This document shows positions 1 through 6,741 of a DNA stretch of 9,958 bases, in pieces. The notes below the pieces were generated by a model. The model ran no database searches and was not told the DNA's origin. It was given only the letters and a program-made list of their open reading frames with translations. Every line of letters starts with the position of its first letter. Position 1 is the stretch's first letter. Position numbers and translations under genes: made by a program. Source of the stretch: Planctomycetaceae bacterium. Lineage in GTDB: Bacteria > Planctomycetota > Planctomycetia > Pirellulales > Thermoguttaceae. The stretch is from positions 1 through 9,958 of the forward strand of contig JAITAZ010000597.1 in the NCBI GenBank assembly GCA_031283825.1, given 5' to 3'.

Positions 1-66
1 CATTAAAAGAATACACAAAAACAAAAATATTAAAAAATCTACCAAAAAAATAAATTATTCAAGTGA

Positions 67-302
67 TAGGTTACGATAATTTTTGGGGAGGACATTGGGG
101 ACACTGGGGACGTTCTTGTTTGAAATCTGGGATTAATGACTCGTGGGGATAAAACTGAAAAAAAATCTTTCTTTTAAAAAGCTGTTGTCTTCTATTGAGT
201 CGTTAATCATGTTTTTTAAATTAGTGTGTCCCCAGCGTCCCCTAAGTCCCCTTCGTCCCCAATGTCCCCCACAAAAAAATAATATGGTTTTTTAAAATAC
301 CA
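67..302 (+). repeat. Dispersed repeat body, copy A, with 9-base-period GTCCCC units
   Basis: This non-coding stretch matches, with moderate divergence, the reverse complement of 7496-7705 and most of 9601-9730. Near its right end GTCCCC starts at 228, 237, 246, 255 and 264, an exact 9-base period. The left part (about 84-110) carries the same units on the opposite strand (GGGGAC), so the copy is an imperfect inverted repeat that could fold into a hairpin. Shared landmarks are AAAAAGCTGTTGTCTTCT, TTAATCATG and AATATGGTTTTT. It lies downstream of the minus-strand operon. Boundaries are approximate. The repeat is directly visible; its mobile nature is inferred. Confidence 0.8.
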
Positions 303-422
303 TAACCGTTCACACTCAAGAGAAAAATTTCCTTCGCCCTAAAAGGACGAAAACCGTTTAACATGAATTTGCTTTCGCTCTTTCAAAGCGTAAGATTTTT
401 TTCTCTTGAGCGTGAACGGTTA
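303..422. mobile_element. MITE-like element with about 26-base terminal inverted repeats
   Basis: Positions 303-328 and the reverse complement of 397-422 match almost perfectly, sharing TAACCGTTCAC and CTCAAGAGAAAAA with a single A/G difference between those two blocks. Both ends read TA next to ACCGTTCAC, as expected for insertion into TA by an IS630/Tc1-mariner-type transposase. No transposase is encoded. The interior has small hairpins, for example CGCT/AGCG near 377-390. It lies 19 bases past the stop codon of the 456-residue gene, so the strong stem may also end or protect that transcript. The inverted repeats are seen directly; the mobile origin and termination role are inferred. Confidence 0.6.
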
Positions 423-441
423 CAAAATATTTACACACAAA

Positions 442-1812
442 TTACAGTTGATTTAAAAGTTTTCTTATTAAAGACTCCAGTATTATCCCGATTATTGCCG
501 CTATAATGAAAAAAATTACGTCCCCAATAATTGCATAAATAATATTACCACTAACAAGCAAAGATAACGCTATGATACCTATGAGACACCATACGGTCGC
601 ATTACTTATCAAGTGAAGTCGTAGCAACTTATTAGTTCTTTTAATAGCTAATGTCGAGTCGGAAGGAACCCAATCTTGTATTTTCAAATATTTGTAAATA
701 TTTTTTCTGTCGCAAATAATACAAAGCTCTTCGTATTTTTTTTTCATTTCAATAAAATTTTTATTCTGTTCTGTAGCCAATAGAGCAGCATTTTTATTAT
801 TGTTAACCAATAATTCTTTCATATTTCTTTGAATATTTATTATCTCTTGTATTTTTGCTAGGACGGATTCTCGATAATGTTTTTCGAACTCTGCTCGTTT
901 TTTTTCTTCTTCTGTTTGTTCTTTTTTGTCGGCTTCGATTTTTCGACGGACAAATTCTGAATTGATTTTATTTTTACATGCGTTTATTTTGCTTAAAAAT
1001 GACGGGTTATCGTTACTTCGCCATTGATGATTCATTATTACTTTTAAGATTTCATCAAGTTTATTTTGATCTACATTTTTTAGTTTATCGGGATCGATTC
1101 CTGTTATTAACGTATCATAAAAATGTTCGTCTTGTTTGATCAAAAAATCTTGTAAATTTTGTATGGCGTAATTGTATAAATCGTCTATTTGTTTTGAAAC
1201 CGATTTATGTCTATAAACTGGTTTAGAATTTTCTTTGAGAATTTCATCAATGGTTTTTCGTAGAAAGTTTTCTTTTCTATTTATATCTTTATCCGAATTG
1301 GATGCAAAATCTATTGCCGGATAACTGTCTATCTTTTGACGAATTTTATCGATTCGATTTTGAGCGATAGAGATCAATGTAGCTACTAAATCTCGTTTAA
1401 GTTTTTTTTCTAATTCGGTTACGTCGTAAACTTCCCATTTGCGATCTTTCAATGTTGTAATCACAGATTTATATTCATTGATCAATTCATGAGGCGAATA
1501 CGAAGTTGAATATAAGTTTATTTTTTTCTCAACATTATCAAGAAATTCCCGCTCTTGAACTCGTTTATTTAATGCGTTTAATTCGTCTGTCAAAGCGTTG
1601 TCGTCTTTGAGAGTTTTATCGTATTCGATAGAATTTTCTATTTCGAGTAATCGTTCTTTTTCGTGTTCAGCCAAATCTTTGATCCATTCATTGCGAATAT
1701 CGCTAATGTCAATTAGCTTGCGCAAGACGTCCAAACGCTCTTTAAGCGGAGTTCGTTTTAAAACGCATTTACGCCATTCGGCTAGTAATTTTTCTTGCTC
1801 GTCTTTGCTCAT
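442..1812 (-). CDS. Helical protein with conserved N-terminal module and C-terminal two-helix membrane anchor
   Basis: I do not recognise a named family. The 456-residue product is charged and mostly helical up to about residue 400, then has two hydrophobic segments (about 402-420 and 424-447) and a short basic tail, giving a C-terminal membrane hairpin. Residues 10-65 match the start of the neighbouring 212-residue protein: both have PLKERL, LRKL.D, and EW..DLAEHE.ER. Two later segments (about 107-160 and 240-295) look like divergent copies of one helical unit with a basic or Gln residue before an invariant Trp (RKW, HQW); the neighbour has the same unit with KKW. A Lys/Glu-rich stretch (291-320) is probably coiled coil. 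It is the last gene of the minus-strand operon, 115 bases after its paralogue. The leader GTAACAAAAATC just before the start resembles the paralogue's. A membrane-acting effector or anchor role is inference. Confidence 0.75.
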   Translation of the reverse strand: MSKDEQEKLLAEWRKCVLKRTPLKERLDVLRKLIDISDIRNEWIKDLAEHEKERLLEIENSIEYDKTLKDDNALTDELNALNKRVQEREFLDNVEKKINLYSTSYSPHELINEYKSVITTLKDRKWEVYDVTELEKKLKRDLVATLISIAQNRIDKIRQKIDSYPAIDFASNSDKDINRKENFLRKTIDEILKENSKPVYRHKSVSKQIDDLYNYAIQNLQDFLIKQDEHFYDTLITGIDPDKLKNVDQNKLDEILKVIMNHQWRSNDNPSFLSKINACKNKINSEFVRRKIEADKKEQTEEEKKRAEFEKHYRESVLAKIQEIINIQRNMKELLVNNNKNAALLATEQNKNFIEMKKKYEELCIICDRKNIYKYLKIQDWVPSDSTLAIKRTNKLLRLHLISNATVWCLIGIIALSLLVSGNIIYAIIGDVIFFIIAAIIGIILESLIRKLLNQL

Positions 1813-1843
1813 GATTTTTGTTACATAAAATATAAATTTTTAA

Positions 1844-1861
1844 TAATATATCACTGGAATT
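1844..1861 (+). repeat. Short dispersed motif TAATATATCACTGGAATT
   Basis: This lies in the 115-base gap between the two paralogous helical genes. Near-identical copies occur at 4786-4806 and 9825-9845, with an inverted copy at 4935-4954. It may be a relict end of a small repeat element or a binding site. No function can be assigned from sequence. Confidence 0.5.
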
Positions 1862-1927
1862 ATTTGTTTTGTCATTTTGTCTTCTTAAAATAATTTTTGA
1901 AAGAGAATAAAAACCAACGGTATTTTT

Positions 1928-2566
1928 TTATTTAATTTGATTCAGTTCGTTATTATATTCCGCCAACAATAACGCCGCTTTGGGATACGACATTTTTTGC
2001 AATGTATTACATGCTTGTTCTAGTTTTGTTTTTCGCGATTCGCCTATATCTTTGTTTGATTTAATTATTTTGCGAATATAATTATATTGAACCTCTTCAT
2101 AAATTTCTTTTGCTTTTGCGCCGATGTATCTCCACTTTTTGTTTCCAATCGTTTTAATCCACGCCGCAAGACTTGCCGGCGTATAATTGCCGGCTTGTAA
2201 ACCGTTGTGAATTTCGTTCAACAAATCCTCTTCATTTGCGATAATGCGTCGTCTTATTTTTTGCTTTACCTCTACAAGAAAAGAGGAATTGTTTTGAAAC
2301 GATTTGATCTCCGATTCTAATTCGTCAATACTCAAATCGTAGAAATTGTCGTAATCTAAAATTTCGTCGATTTCGTATAATCGTTCTCTTTCGTGTTCTG
2401 CGAGATCGTCTTTCCATTCGCCGGTTGCCCGTGTTGCGTCGCATAATTTTCGCAATTTTTCAAGACGTTCCTTGAGCGGATTACGCTGCAATACAGATGA
2501 ACGTAAATCGCTAATCAATTTTTCTATTTCCAATTCCGAAAATGAATTAGACAATGTTGTATTCAT
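1928..2566 (-). CDS. Soluble helical protein sharing the N-terminal module of the 456-residue neighbour
   Basis: I do not recognise a named family. The 212-residue product is charged and predicted to be all-helical, with no signal peptide or membrane segment. Residues about 15-75 align with the first 65 residues of the product of 442-1812: PLKERL, LRKL.D, EW..DLAEHE.ERL and a following Tyr-Asp. A second shared unit, residues about 125-170, contains NKKWRY, matching the Trp unit of the larger paralogue. The C-terminus (about 175-212) is another helical stretch (AALLLAEYNNEL). No catalytic motif is visible. The gene starts 48 bases after the 410-residue gene, and its leader GTAACAAAAAATAAAAA lacks a Shine-Dalgarno sequence. 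It looks like a duplicated adaptor or regulatory module without the membrane end of its paralogue; that role is inference. Confidence 0.75.
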   Translation of the reverse strand: MNTTLSNSFSELEIEKLISDLRSSVLQRNPLKERLEKLRKLCDATRATGEWKDDLAEHERERLYEIDEILDYDNFYDLSIDELESEIKSFQNNSSFLVEVKQKIRRRIIANEEDLLNEIHNGLQAGNYTPASLAAWIKTIGNKKWRYIGAKAKEIYEEVQYNYIRKIIKSNKDIGESRKTKLEQACNTLQKMSYPKAALLLAEYNNELNQIK

Positions 2567-2614
2567 TTTTTATTTTTTGTTACGATAATTCTTGTTATTA
2601 AAATACGAACCAGA

Positions 2615-3847
2615 TTAAAATTTATTTTTGAACAAAATCAACTCTGCATCGTCTTTGATTATACTAATCGAGCAATCTGCGCCGGCGATATTTTCCGATT
2701 GAATTTCCCTTGAATTTGACGTCAAAACGACTTTTGGTAATTTTGTCAATTCAGTTGATTTCGACGTAGAATTTTGAGCCGTTGAATTGTCTTTATTTTC
2801 ATCATTTTCATATTCAAAATTTGCGTCTCCGTAGAAATTTTTTATTTCGATTTCTGCATCTTTTGCTAAAGTTTGCACGAGCCACGATTTCAAACGCGAA
2901 TCGCAATTTACAAAATCGAATTCCGTCAACGCAATATTCGCGATTTCCTGACGAGGCTGCAATTTTGTTTTTTTAATCTGTTTAATTTTTAGCGGATTGA
3001 TAATAATTTTTTCCGGCTTTAGAAGTTGACAACACAACAATTTTGCAACGTCGTATTTCTTCCCTTCGGCGTCGAAATAATACGTTTTAATTTCCAACGT
3101 AATCGCGGAAAATAACAAACTATTTGCAACGGTTACGTCTTCGCAAGCAATATCAAAATTCCAAGCAACCTCAATTCTCGCGTTGTCTTTTTCCGCCGAC
3201 TCTACAACTAGTTTGACGTCGATATATGGTTTATTGTCAACGTAAACTTTCCATAACGTTGTTGACTCCGCGTTATTCTCCGCCGGTTGTTTTTCAAATT
3301 TTATTCGTCCTGATAATTCGTCGTAAAACGTAATAAACGATAAATCGCTCATTGAAATCAAATCTCGCAACATGCCGTCGCTAAAAGGCGTAAAGTGAAC
3401 CGTGTTACTGTGATACTGCTCTATCTTGCCCTTATTCGGCGAATATTCCGAACCAATAACAAGCGGCGATAAATTAAAAGATTCCGCAAACTTAAAATCG
3501 TTGACATATCTCGTCTTCTTAAATTGCTTGATAATATTTTCACAATTTTGCAACGTTTTACTAAGATCAAAATGACTTTCATTTAGCTTCTCGATTATTT
3601 GTTGAAGCTGCTGCTCAAGATTATTTTTTTCAGCTTTCAATTGATTAAATTGCTTACACGATTTATTCAATTGAATCCAATACGAATTTATTTCGGTCAA
3701 TAAATTGTCTTGTACCGCGAGCAATTCTTTAAATTCCTGCGAAATTTTACTGTAACGCGATTGCAAATTTTCCGACGCGCCCGCTTGCAAGTTCGCATTT
3801 GAGACGTTTGAGATTTGCGGTCGCGTATTTATCGTTTCATTAATCAT
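2615..3847 (-). CDS. Coiled-coil protein with beta-rich middle, operon partner of GAP1-N2-like protein
   Basis: I do not recognise a named family. The 410-residue product begins with a polar tail, then a long coiled coil (about 30-115, rich in Gln/Leu/Lys/Glu heptads). A mixed alpha/beta region follows (about 130-345), with strand-like stretches such as WKVYVDNKPYIDVKLVV and ARIEVAWNFD. A Ser/Thr/Asn/Lys-rich low-complexity linker (about 346-370) leads to a short C-terminal beta segment. No signal peptide, membrane segment or nucleotide-binding motif is visible. The start codon is only 5 bases after the stop of the GAP1-N2-like gene, indicating tight co-transcription and probable translational coupling. 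Known GAP1 proteins carry further domains after the N-terminal one, so this gene may encode the remainder of a split GAP1-type protein. That is an untested inference. Confidence 0.75.
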   Translation of the reverse strand: MINETINTRPQISNVSNANLQAGASENLQSRYSKISQEFKELLAVQDNLLTEINSYWIQLNKSCKQFNQLKAEKNNLEQQLQQIIEKLNESHFDLSKTLQNCENIIKQFKKTRYVNDFKFAESFNLSPLVIGSEYSPNKGKIEQYHSNTVHFTPFSDGMLRDLISMSDLSFITFYDELSGRIKFEKQPAENNAESTTLWKVYVDNKPYIDVKLVVESAEKDNARIEVAWNFDIACEDVTVANSLLFSAITLEIKTYYFDAEGKKYDVAKLLCCQLLKPEKIIINPLKIKQIKKTKLQPRQEIANIALTEFDFVNCDSRLKSWLVQTLAKDAEIEIKNFYGDANFEYENDENKDNSTAQNSTSKSTELTKLPKVVLTSNSREIQSENIAGADCSISIIKDDAELILFKNKF

Positions 3848-3852
3848 TGTAT

Positions 3853-4593
3853 TTAATTGTTAGAGGTTAAAGGTAATTCAATTATTATCGGATTATTAGA
3901 CAAAAAAATACGTTTCGATATTTCGTCCGTTCTATCTACTCCGATCCATTGCCATCCTAGACTTTTCAGCGGCTCGATTGCGTAAGAGCTAAAAGTTACG
4001 TTCCAACGTTTTTCCGGCTCGACCCATGATAACGCCTCGTAAAATAAATCGAGAATAAGTTCGCTAGAATGTTTTTCTTTGTCGAATAAAATGATACATT
4101 TTTTTTTCGGGTCTCCAATCGTTTCGATTACGCTTTGCAATTGCGATTGCCAATTATCGTACAATAAATCTCTCCAAGTATGAGCCGGATCAATTTTGAG
4201 ATAATCGTTTGGTTGAATAACTGTTTTTTTGTATTGTTCCTTTGATTTTCCCGTTTCCCACTGTTGGCAAAACGCTCGTTTCTTTAACAACCACGCCGGA
4301 CCGCCGCAACTGCTTAACAATTCGTCTTTCTCAATTACCAAATGATGCGCTAAAAAATTACCCGGACGATTCGCATTATCTTTGCCGACCGGAATAATAT
4401 GAGATAAAATCTTTTCGCCCCTTCGCTGCGAATCGGTACACGCAAAAATCTTTGGTATAAAATTAAAATTCTTCGTTAAGATAATTTGATATTTTCCAAA
4501 ATCAGACGGAATATAATTTCTCCCGTCAAGTTTTTCAGTGCATCCAAAATAATCATATCCGCGATTGGAAGTACAAATAAAGTCTAAAGCCAT
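3853..4593 (-). CDS. GAP1-N2-like protein (GTPase-associated protein 1 N-terminal domain)
   Basis: The 246-residue product resembles the GAP1-N2 domain described from GTPase-centred bacterial conflict systems. Visible hallmarks are an N-terminal strand with FICTS (5-9), a Ser-His before a strand (SHIIPVG, 64-70), an Arg-Pro-Gly-Asn leading into NFLAHHLVI (79-87), GGPAWLL (97-103), an aromatic Gln-Trp after it (111-112) and RWNVTFSSY (196-204). In the family these correspond to the G.DYTGRTN.LAHHLV, GPAWLL and LTFSTY regions. It is about the size of that domain alone, whereas many relatives continue into membrane or other domains. No nucleotide-binding motif or signal peptide is visible. It is the first gene of the operon and starts in the divergent repeat-rich region. 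The start ATG gives MALDF, and its leader lacks a Shine-Dalgarno sequence. The family assignment is from recalled motifs, not a profile search; function is unknown. Confidence 0.65.
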   Translation of the reverse strand: MALDFICTSNRGYDYFGCTEKLDGRNYIPSDFGKYQIILTKNFNFIPKIFACTDSQRRGEKILSHIIPVGKDNANRPGNFLAHHLVIEKDELLSSCGGPAWLLKKRAFCQQWETGKSKEQYKKTVIQPNDYLKIDPAHTWRDLLYDNWQSQLQSVIETIGDPKKKCIILFDKEKHSSELILDLFYEALSWVEPEKRWNVTFSSYAIEPLKSLGWQWIGVDRTDEISKRIFLSNNPIIIELPLTSNN

Positions 4594-4725
4594 GATTTAG
4601 TTGTAGTAGTTGTGAATCTCTAATAATTCAATTTTATTAAATTCGCATCCTGTTGGGGACACAATATCGATAGAAAATGCTTGTAAAAAATCAGCGTCCA
4701 AAGAGGACGTTATAGTTTCAAATCG

Positions 4726-4770
4726 TAACCGTTCACGGTTTTTTAAATTCGGAATTCGGAATTCGGAATA
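4726..4770 (+). repeat. Solitary terminal-repeat end followed by three tandem AATTCGG heptamers
   Basis: TAACCGTTCACGGTTTTTTA at 4726 matches the end at 7496 and the terminal repeats of the elements at 303-422 and 9567-9812. Within it AACCG and CGGTT are 5-base arms around a 4-base loop, followed by a T-run. AATTCGG then repeats three times without interruption (4746-4766). TTTAAATTCGGAATT here recurs inverted at about 7744-7758, near the dinG start. It is probably a decayed element end. Confidence 0.6.
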
Positions 4771-4785
4771 CAGGGAAAAATAATT

Positions 4786-4954
4786 GTAATATATCAGCGG
4801 AATTTTTTGTAACGATATTTCCTCGAATTATGCTTTCCTAATTTTCTGCAATTTTTCTGTGTTTTCTGCGATAAAATTTTTTATCAAATTTAAACGCAGA
4901 ATACGCAGAATATCGCAGAAATAAGTCGTTATAAATATTCCGCTGAAATATTAC
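4786..4954. repeat. 169-base imperfect palindrome bounded by GTAATATWTCAGCGGAAT
   Basis: The outer arms, 4786-4815 and the reverse complement of about 4925-4954, match over roughly 25 of 30 bases. Inside, TTTCTGCGATA (4863-4873) is perfectly complementary to 4911-4921, GATAAA (4870-4875) to 4880-4885, and TTCTGCG (4864-4870) to 4895-4901, so alternative hairpins are possible. CGCAGAA-type units recur three times near 4895-4920. It ends 18 bases before the batC-like start codon and lies where its promoter or leader should be. It is non-coding; whether it is mobile, regulatory or both is unknown. Confidence 0.6.
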
Positions 4955-4972
4955 ATAAAATAAATAATAATT

Positions 4973-6658
4973 ATGTCAACAATACACGCCAGATTTTTTG
5001 TAACGAAAATAATTTTTTTGATCTTTGTCTCCGTTTGCAATGCCGACTCTACTTCTATCCGCGATGGGGCAGACGCATTCCAAAAAGGAGAATTTAAACA
5101 AGCCGCCAACGCTTTCCAGAAAGCCGCAGAAAATTCTCCCAATAATTCACGAATAGTTCATAATCACGGAGTCGCCCTCGCCGCGTCTGGAGAACTCGAT
5201 AACGCAATCGAAATCTTACATAAATCAGCACTCGACCACGACCCCAAAATCGCCGCGTCTTCACTAAACTCTTTAGCTCAAATTCATATCGATAAAGCTA
5301 AAAATTTATTGTCAGAAAATCCCGCCGAAACGCCTGAAGATAAACGAAATGAAATCTTAAAACTTATCGAAAAATCCGAAAAATATTACGCCGATAGCCT
5401 CGCTATCGAACCCGAAAATAAAAATATTAAACAAAATATCGAACAACTAAAAACATGGAAAACCAAAATCGAATCACAATGGAATCAGTTCGATAGAATA
5501 CAAAAACGTCAGTCAGATTTATATAACCGACTAAATTGGATCGATAACGGACAACGCGAAATCGCAAATTCAATCGCCAACTCAAAAGAATTATCAAACT
5601 CGCCAAAAAAATATCAAAGCTTGTACGAATCCGCCGAAAAACAACAACAAATAGTTGACGAAATCAACGCTGTAGGAAACGACTTGAAAAATCAACTCGC
5701 CCAAAATAATCAACAAAATTCGCCAGAAAACGCCGCCTTCCTACAAGCAATCAATAACGCCCGCGAAATCGCCGCTGACGCTAAAAAATCCCTCGATAAC
5801 TTCGACGAAAATAATTCGCAAAAACAAGCCGAATTGTCAAGTAATCAATTAAGACAACTAAAATTGCCCTTCGCGCCGTTTGAAAAAGTCGTCGAAGAAA
5901 CAGAAAAAATTCAAACCCAACTCGTCGATAATAACCCATCATCGAACAAAGATAATAATGATAACAATAGCCAAAATCAGAATCCAAATAATCGTAACGA
6001 TAATTCCAAAACGCTAAATCTACAACAACAAATCGCCGAACAACAACTCGTCTCAAACTTGACTCAACTAATGCTCTACCGAGCAAAAGAAGAACTCGCA
6101 AAATTACAATCTCAACAGTCTCAACAATCACAATCGCTTACGCAAAACAACAACGAACCAACTCAACCAACAACTCCCGCTCAAACCAATCCGCAGCAAA
6201 AATCAATAGAACTTGCGATAAAATACGAACCAGAAATCCGTAAACTCGCCGAAGAATCCGTATCTCTACTAAATCAAAATAAATTCGACAACGCATTGCC
6301 AAAACAAAAACAAGCCCAAAAACTTCTACGAGAAATCTTAAATCAACAAAATCAAAACCAAAATCAAAATCAAGATCAGAAAAATCAAGATCAAGATCAA
6401 AACCAAGATCAACAAAATCAAAACGATCAAAAAAACAACGAACAAAATAACGATCAAAAAAATAATCAATCGCAATCGCAAGAGGAAAAAAATGAACAAA
6501 AAGAAAACAATTCAACAAATGAAGAAAAATCGCGTCAAGAAGAAAAAGCTGAACGTTTAATACGTCAAGTCAAACGCAAACAACAAGAAGCTAACGAAAG
6601 ACGCGAAGAATTACGAGACGTCCTTTTATACCCAACGCCAGTCGATAAAGATTGGTAA
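4973..6658 (+). CDS. batC: BatC-like TPR protein, secreted, with Gln/Asn-rich tract
   Basis: The 561-residue product starts with a hydrophobic segment (about 8-22) and a plausible Sec cleavage after NA at 23-24, so it should be exported. Two TPR-like units follow (about 28-57 and 58-92), then a longer helical region to about 310. Low-complexity Asn/Gln tracts lie at about 320-345 and 385-410, and a very strong one at 455-510 is built of QN/QD pairs. A basic coiled-coil tail (520-550) leads to the C-terminal PVDKDW, a signature I associate with BatC/BatE-type proteins of aerotolerance (Bat) operons in Planctomycetota and other bacteria. In that pathway BatA/BatB are VWA membrane proteins and BatC is the TPR partner; the precise role is unsettled. 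Neither batA nor batB is next to it here. The start has no Shine-Dalgarno sequence. Product class is fairly sure, the symbol less so. Confidence 0.7.
   Translation: MSTIHARFFVTKIIFLIFVSVCNADSTSIRDGADAFQKGEFKQAANAFQKAAENSPNNSRIVHNHGVALAASGELDNAIEILHKSALDHDPKIAASSLNSLAQIHIDKAKNLLSENPAETPEDKRNEILKLIEKSEKYYADSLAIEPENKNIKQNIEQLKTWKTKIESQWNQFDRIQKRQSDLYNRLNWIDNGQREIANSIANSKELSNSPKKYQSLYESAEKQQQIVDEINAVGNDLKNQLAQNNQQNSPENAAFLQAINNAREIAADAKKSLDNFDENNSQKQAELSSNQLRQLKLPFAPFEKVVEETEKIQTQLVDNNPSSNKDNNDNNSQNQNPNNRNDNSKTLNLQQQIAEQQLVSNLTQLMLYRAKEELAKLQSQQSQQSQSLTQNNNEPTQPTTPAQTNPQQKSIELAIKYEPEIRKLAEESVSLLNQNKFDNALPKQKQAQKLLREILNQQNQNQNQNQDQKNQDQDQNQDQQNQNDQKNNEQNNDQKNNQSQSQEEKNEQKENNSTNEEKSRQEEKAERLIRQVKRKQQEANERREELRDVLLYPTPVDKDW
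6341..6476 (+). repeat. In-gene hexamer-like repeat (CAAAAT/CAAGAT/CAAAAC) encoding poly-Gln/Asn/Asp
   Basis: Variants of CAANAY repeat with a 6-base period and encode alternating Gln with Asn or Asp in the BatC-like protein. Such tracts can expand or contract in steps of two residues without breaking the frame. The repeat is visible directly; length variation is inferred. Confidence 0.7.
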
Positions 6659-6664
6659 ATAACC

Positions 6665-6683
6665 GTTTATTTATTTAATAAAC
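6665..6683. promoter_or_regulatory. 19-base palindrome GTTTATT-N5-AATAAAC upstream of the ABC ATPase gene
   Basis: The two 7-base arms are perfectly complementary around a 5-base centre. It lies 6 bases past the batC stop codon and 58 bases before the ABC ATPase start. It could be a dyad operator for a metal-responsive repressor (Fur/Zur-type operators are AT-rich dyads) or a weak AT-only hairpin at the end of the batC transcript. There is no T-run, so intrinsic termination is unlikely. It matches no specific consensus I can name. Confidence 0.3.
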
Positions 6684-6741
6684 CACGAGCTTTTATAAAG
6701 ATTATTTTCATAACCGCATGATTTAATTTACGATAACTTTA

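Larger units (their letters stand above)
4594..4972. other. Divergent intergenic region, repeat-filled
   Basis: This 379-base gap separates the minus-strand operon (starting at 4593) from the plus-strand batC-like gene (starting at 4973), so promoters for both must lie here. I see no convincing -35/-10 pair. Contents are a small hairpin near 4694-4710 (GCGTCC/GGACGT), a terminal-repeat end at 4726, a triplicated AATTCGG heptamer and a 169-base imperfect palindrome. No coding region is evident on either strand. Confidence 0.7.

Noticed and set aside
1..60. CAT at positions 1-3 as the start codon of a minus-strand gene running out of the window
   Set aside because: Only one codon is visible, so nothing can be supported; the adjoining A/T-rich sequence shows no further signal.
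228..270. GTCCCC tandem units as a CRISPR array
   Set aside because: Units are 6-7 bases at a 9-base period, with no spacers of 25-40 bases and no cas genes.
4694..4710. GCGTCC/GGACGT hairpin as an intrinsic terminator
   Set aside because: The stem is short, no T-run follows on either strand, and it lies between divergent gene starts rather than at a gene end.
4973..5044. Lipoprotein signal (Cys22) in the BatC-like protein
   Set aside because: The residues before Cys22 (V-S-V) do not fit a lipobox, which needs a small residue at -1; ordinary Sec cleavage after NA (23-24) is more plausible.
5781..6518. Two minus-strand open frames opposite the batC-like gene
   Set aside because: They are antisense readings of the Gln/Asn-rich coding tract (giving Phe/Asp/Leu-rich products), with no independent start signal or family resemblance.
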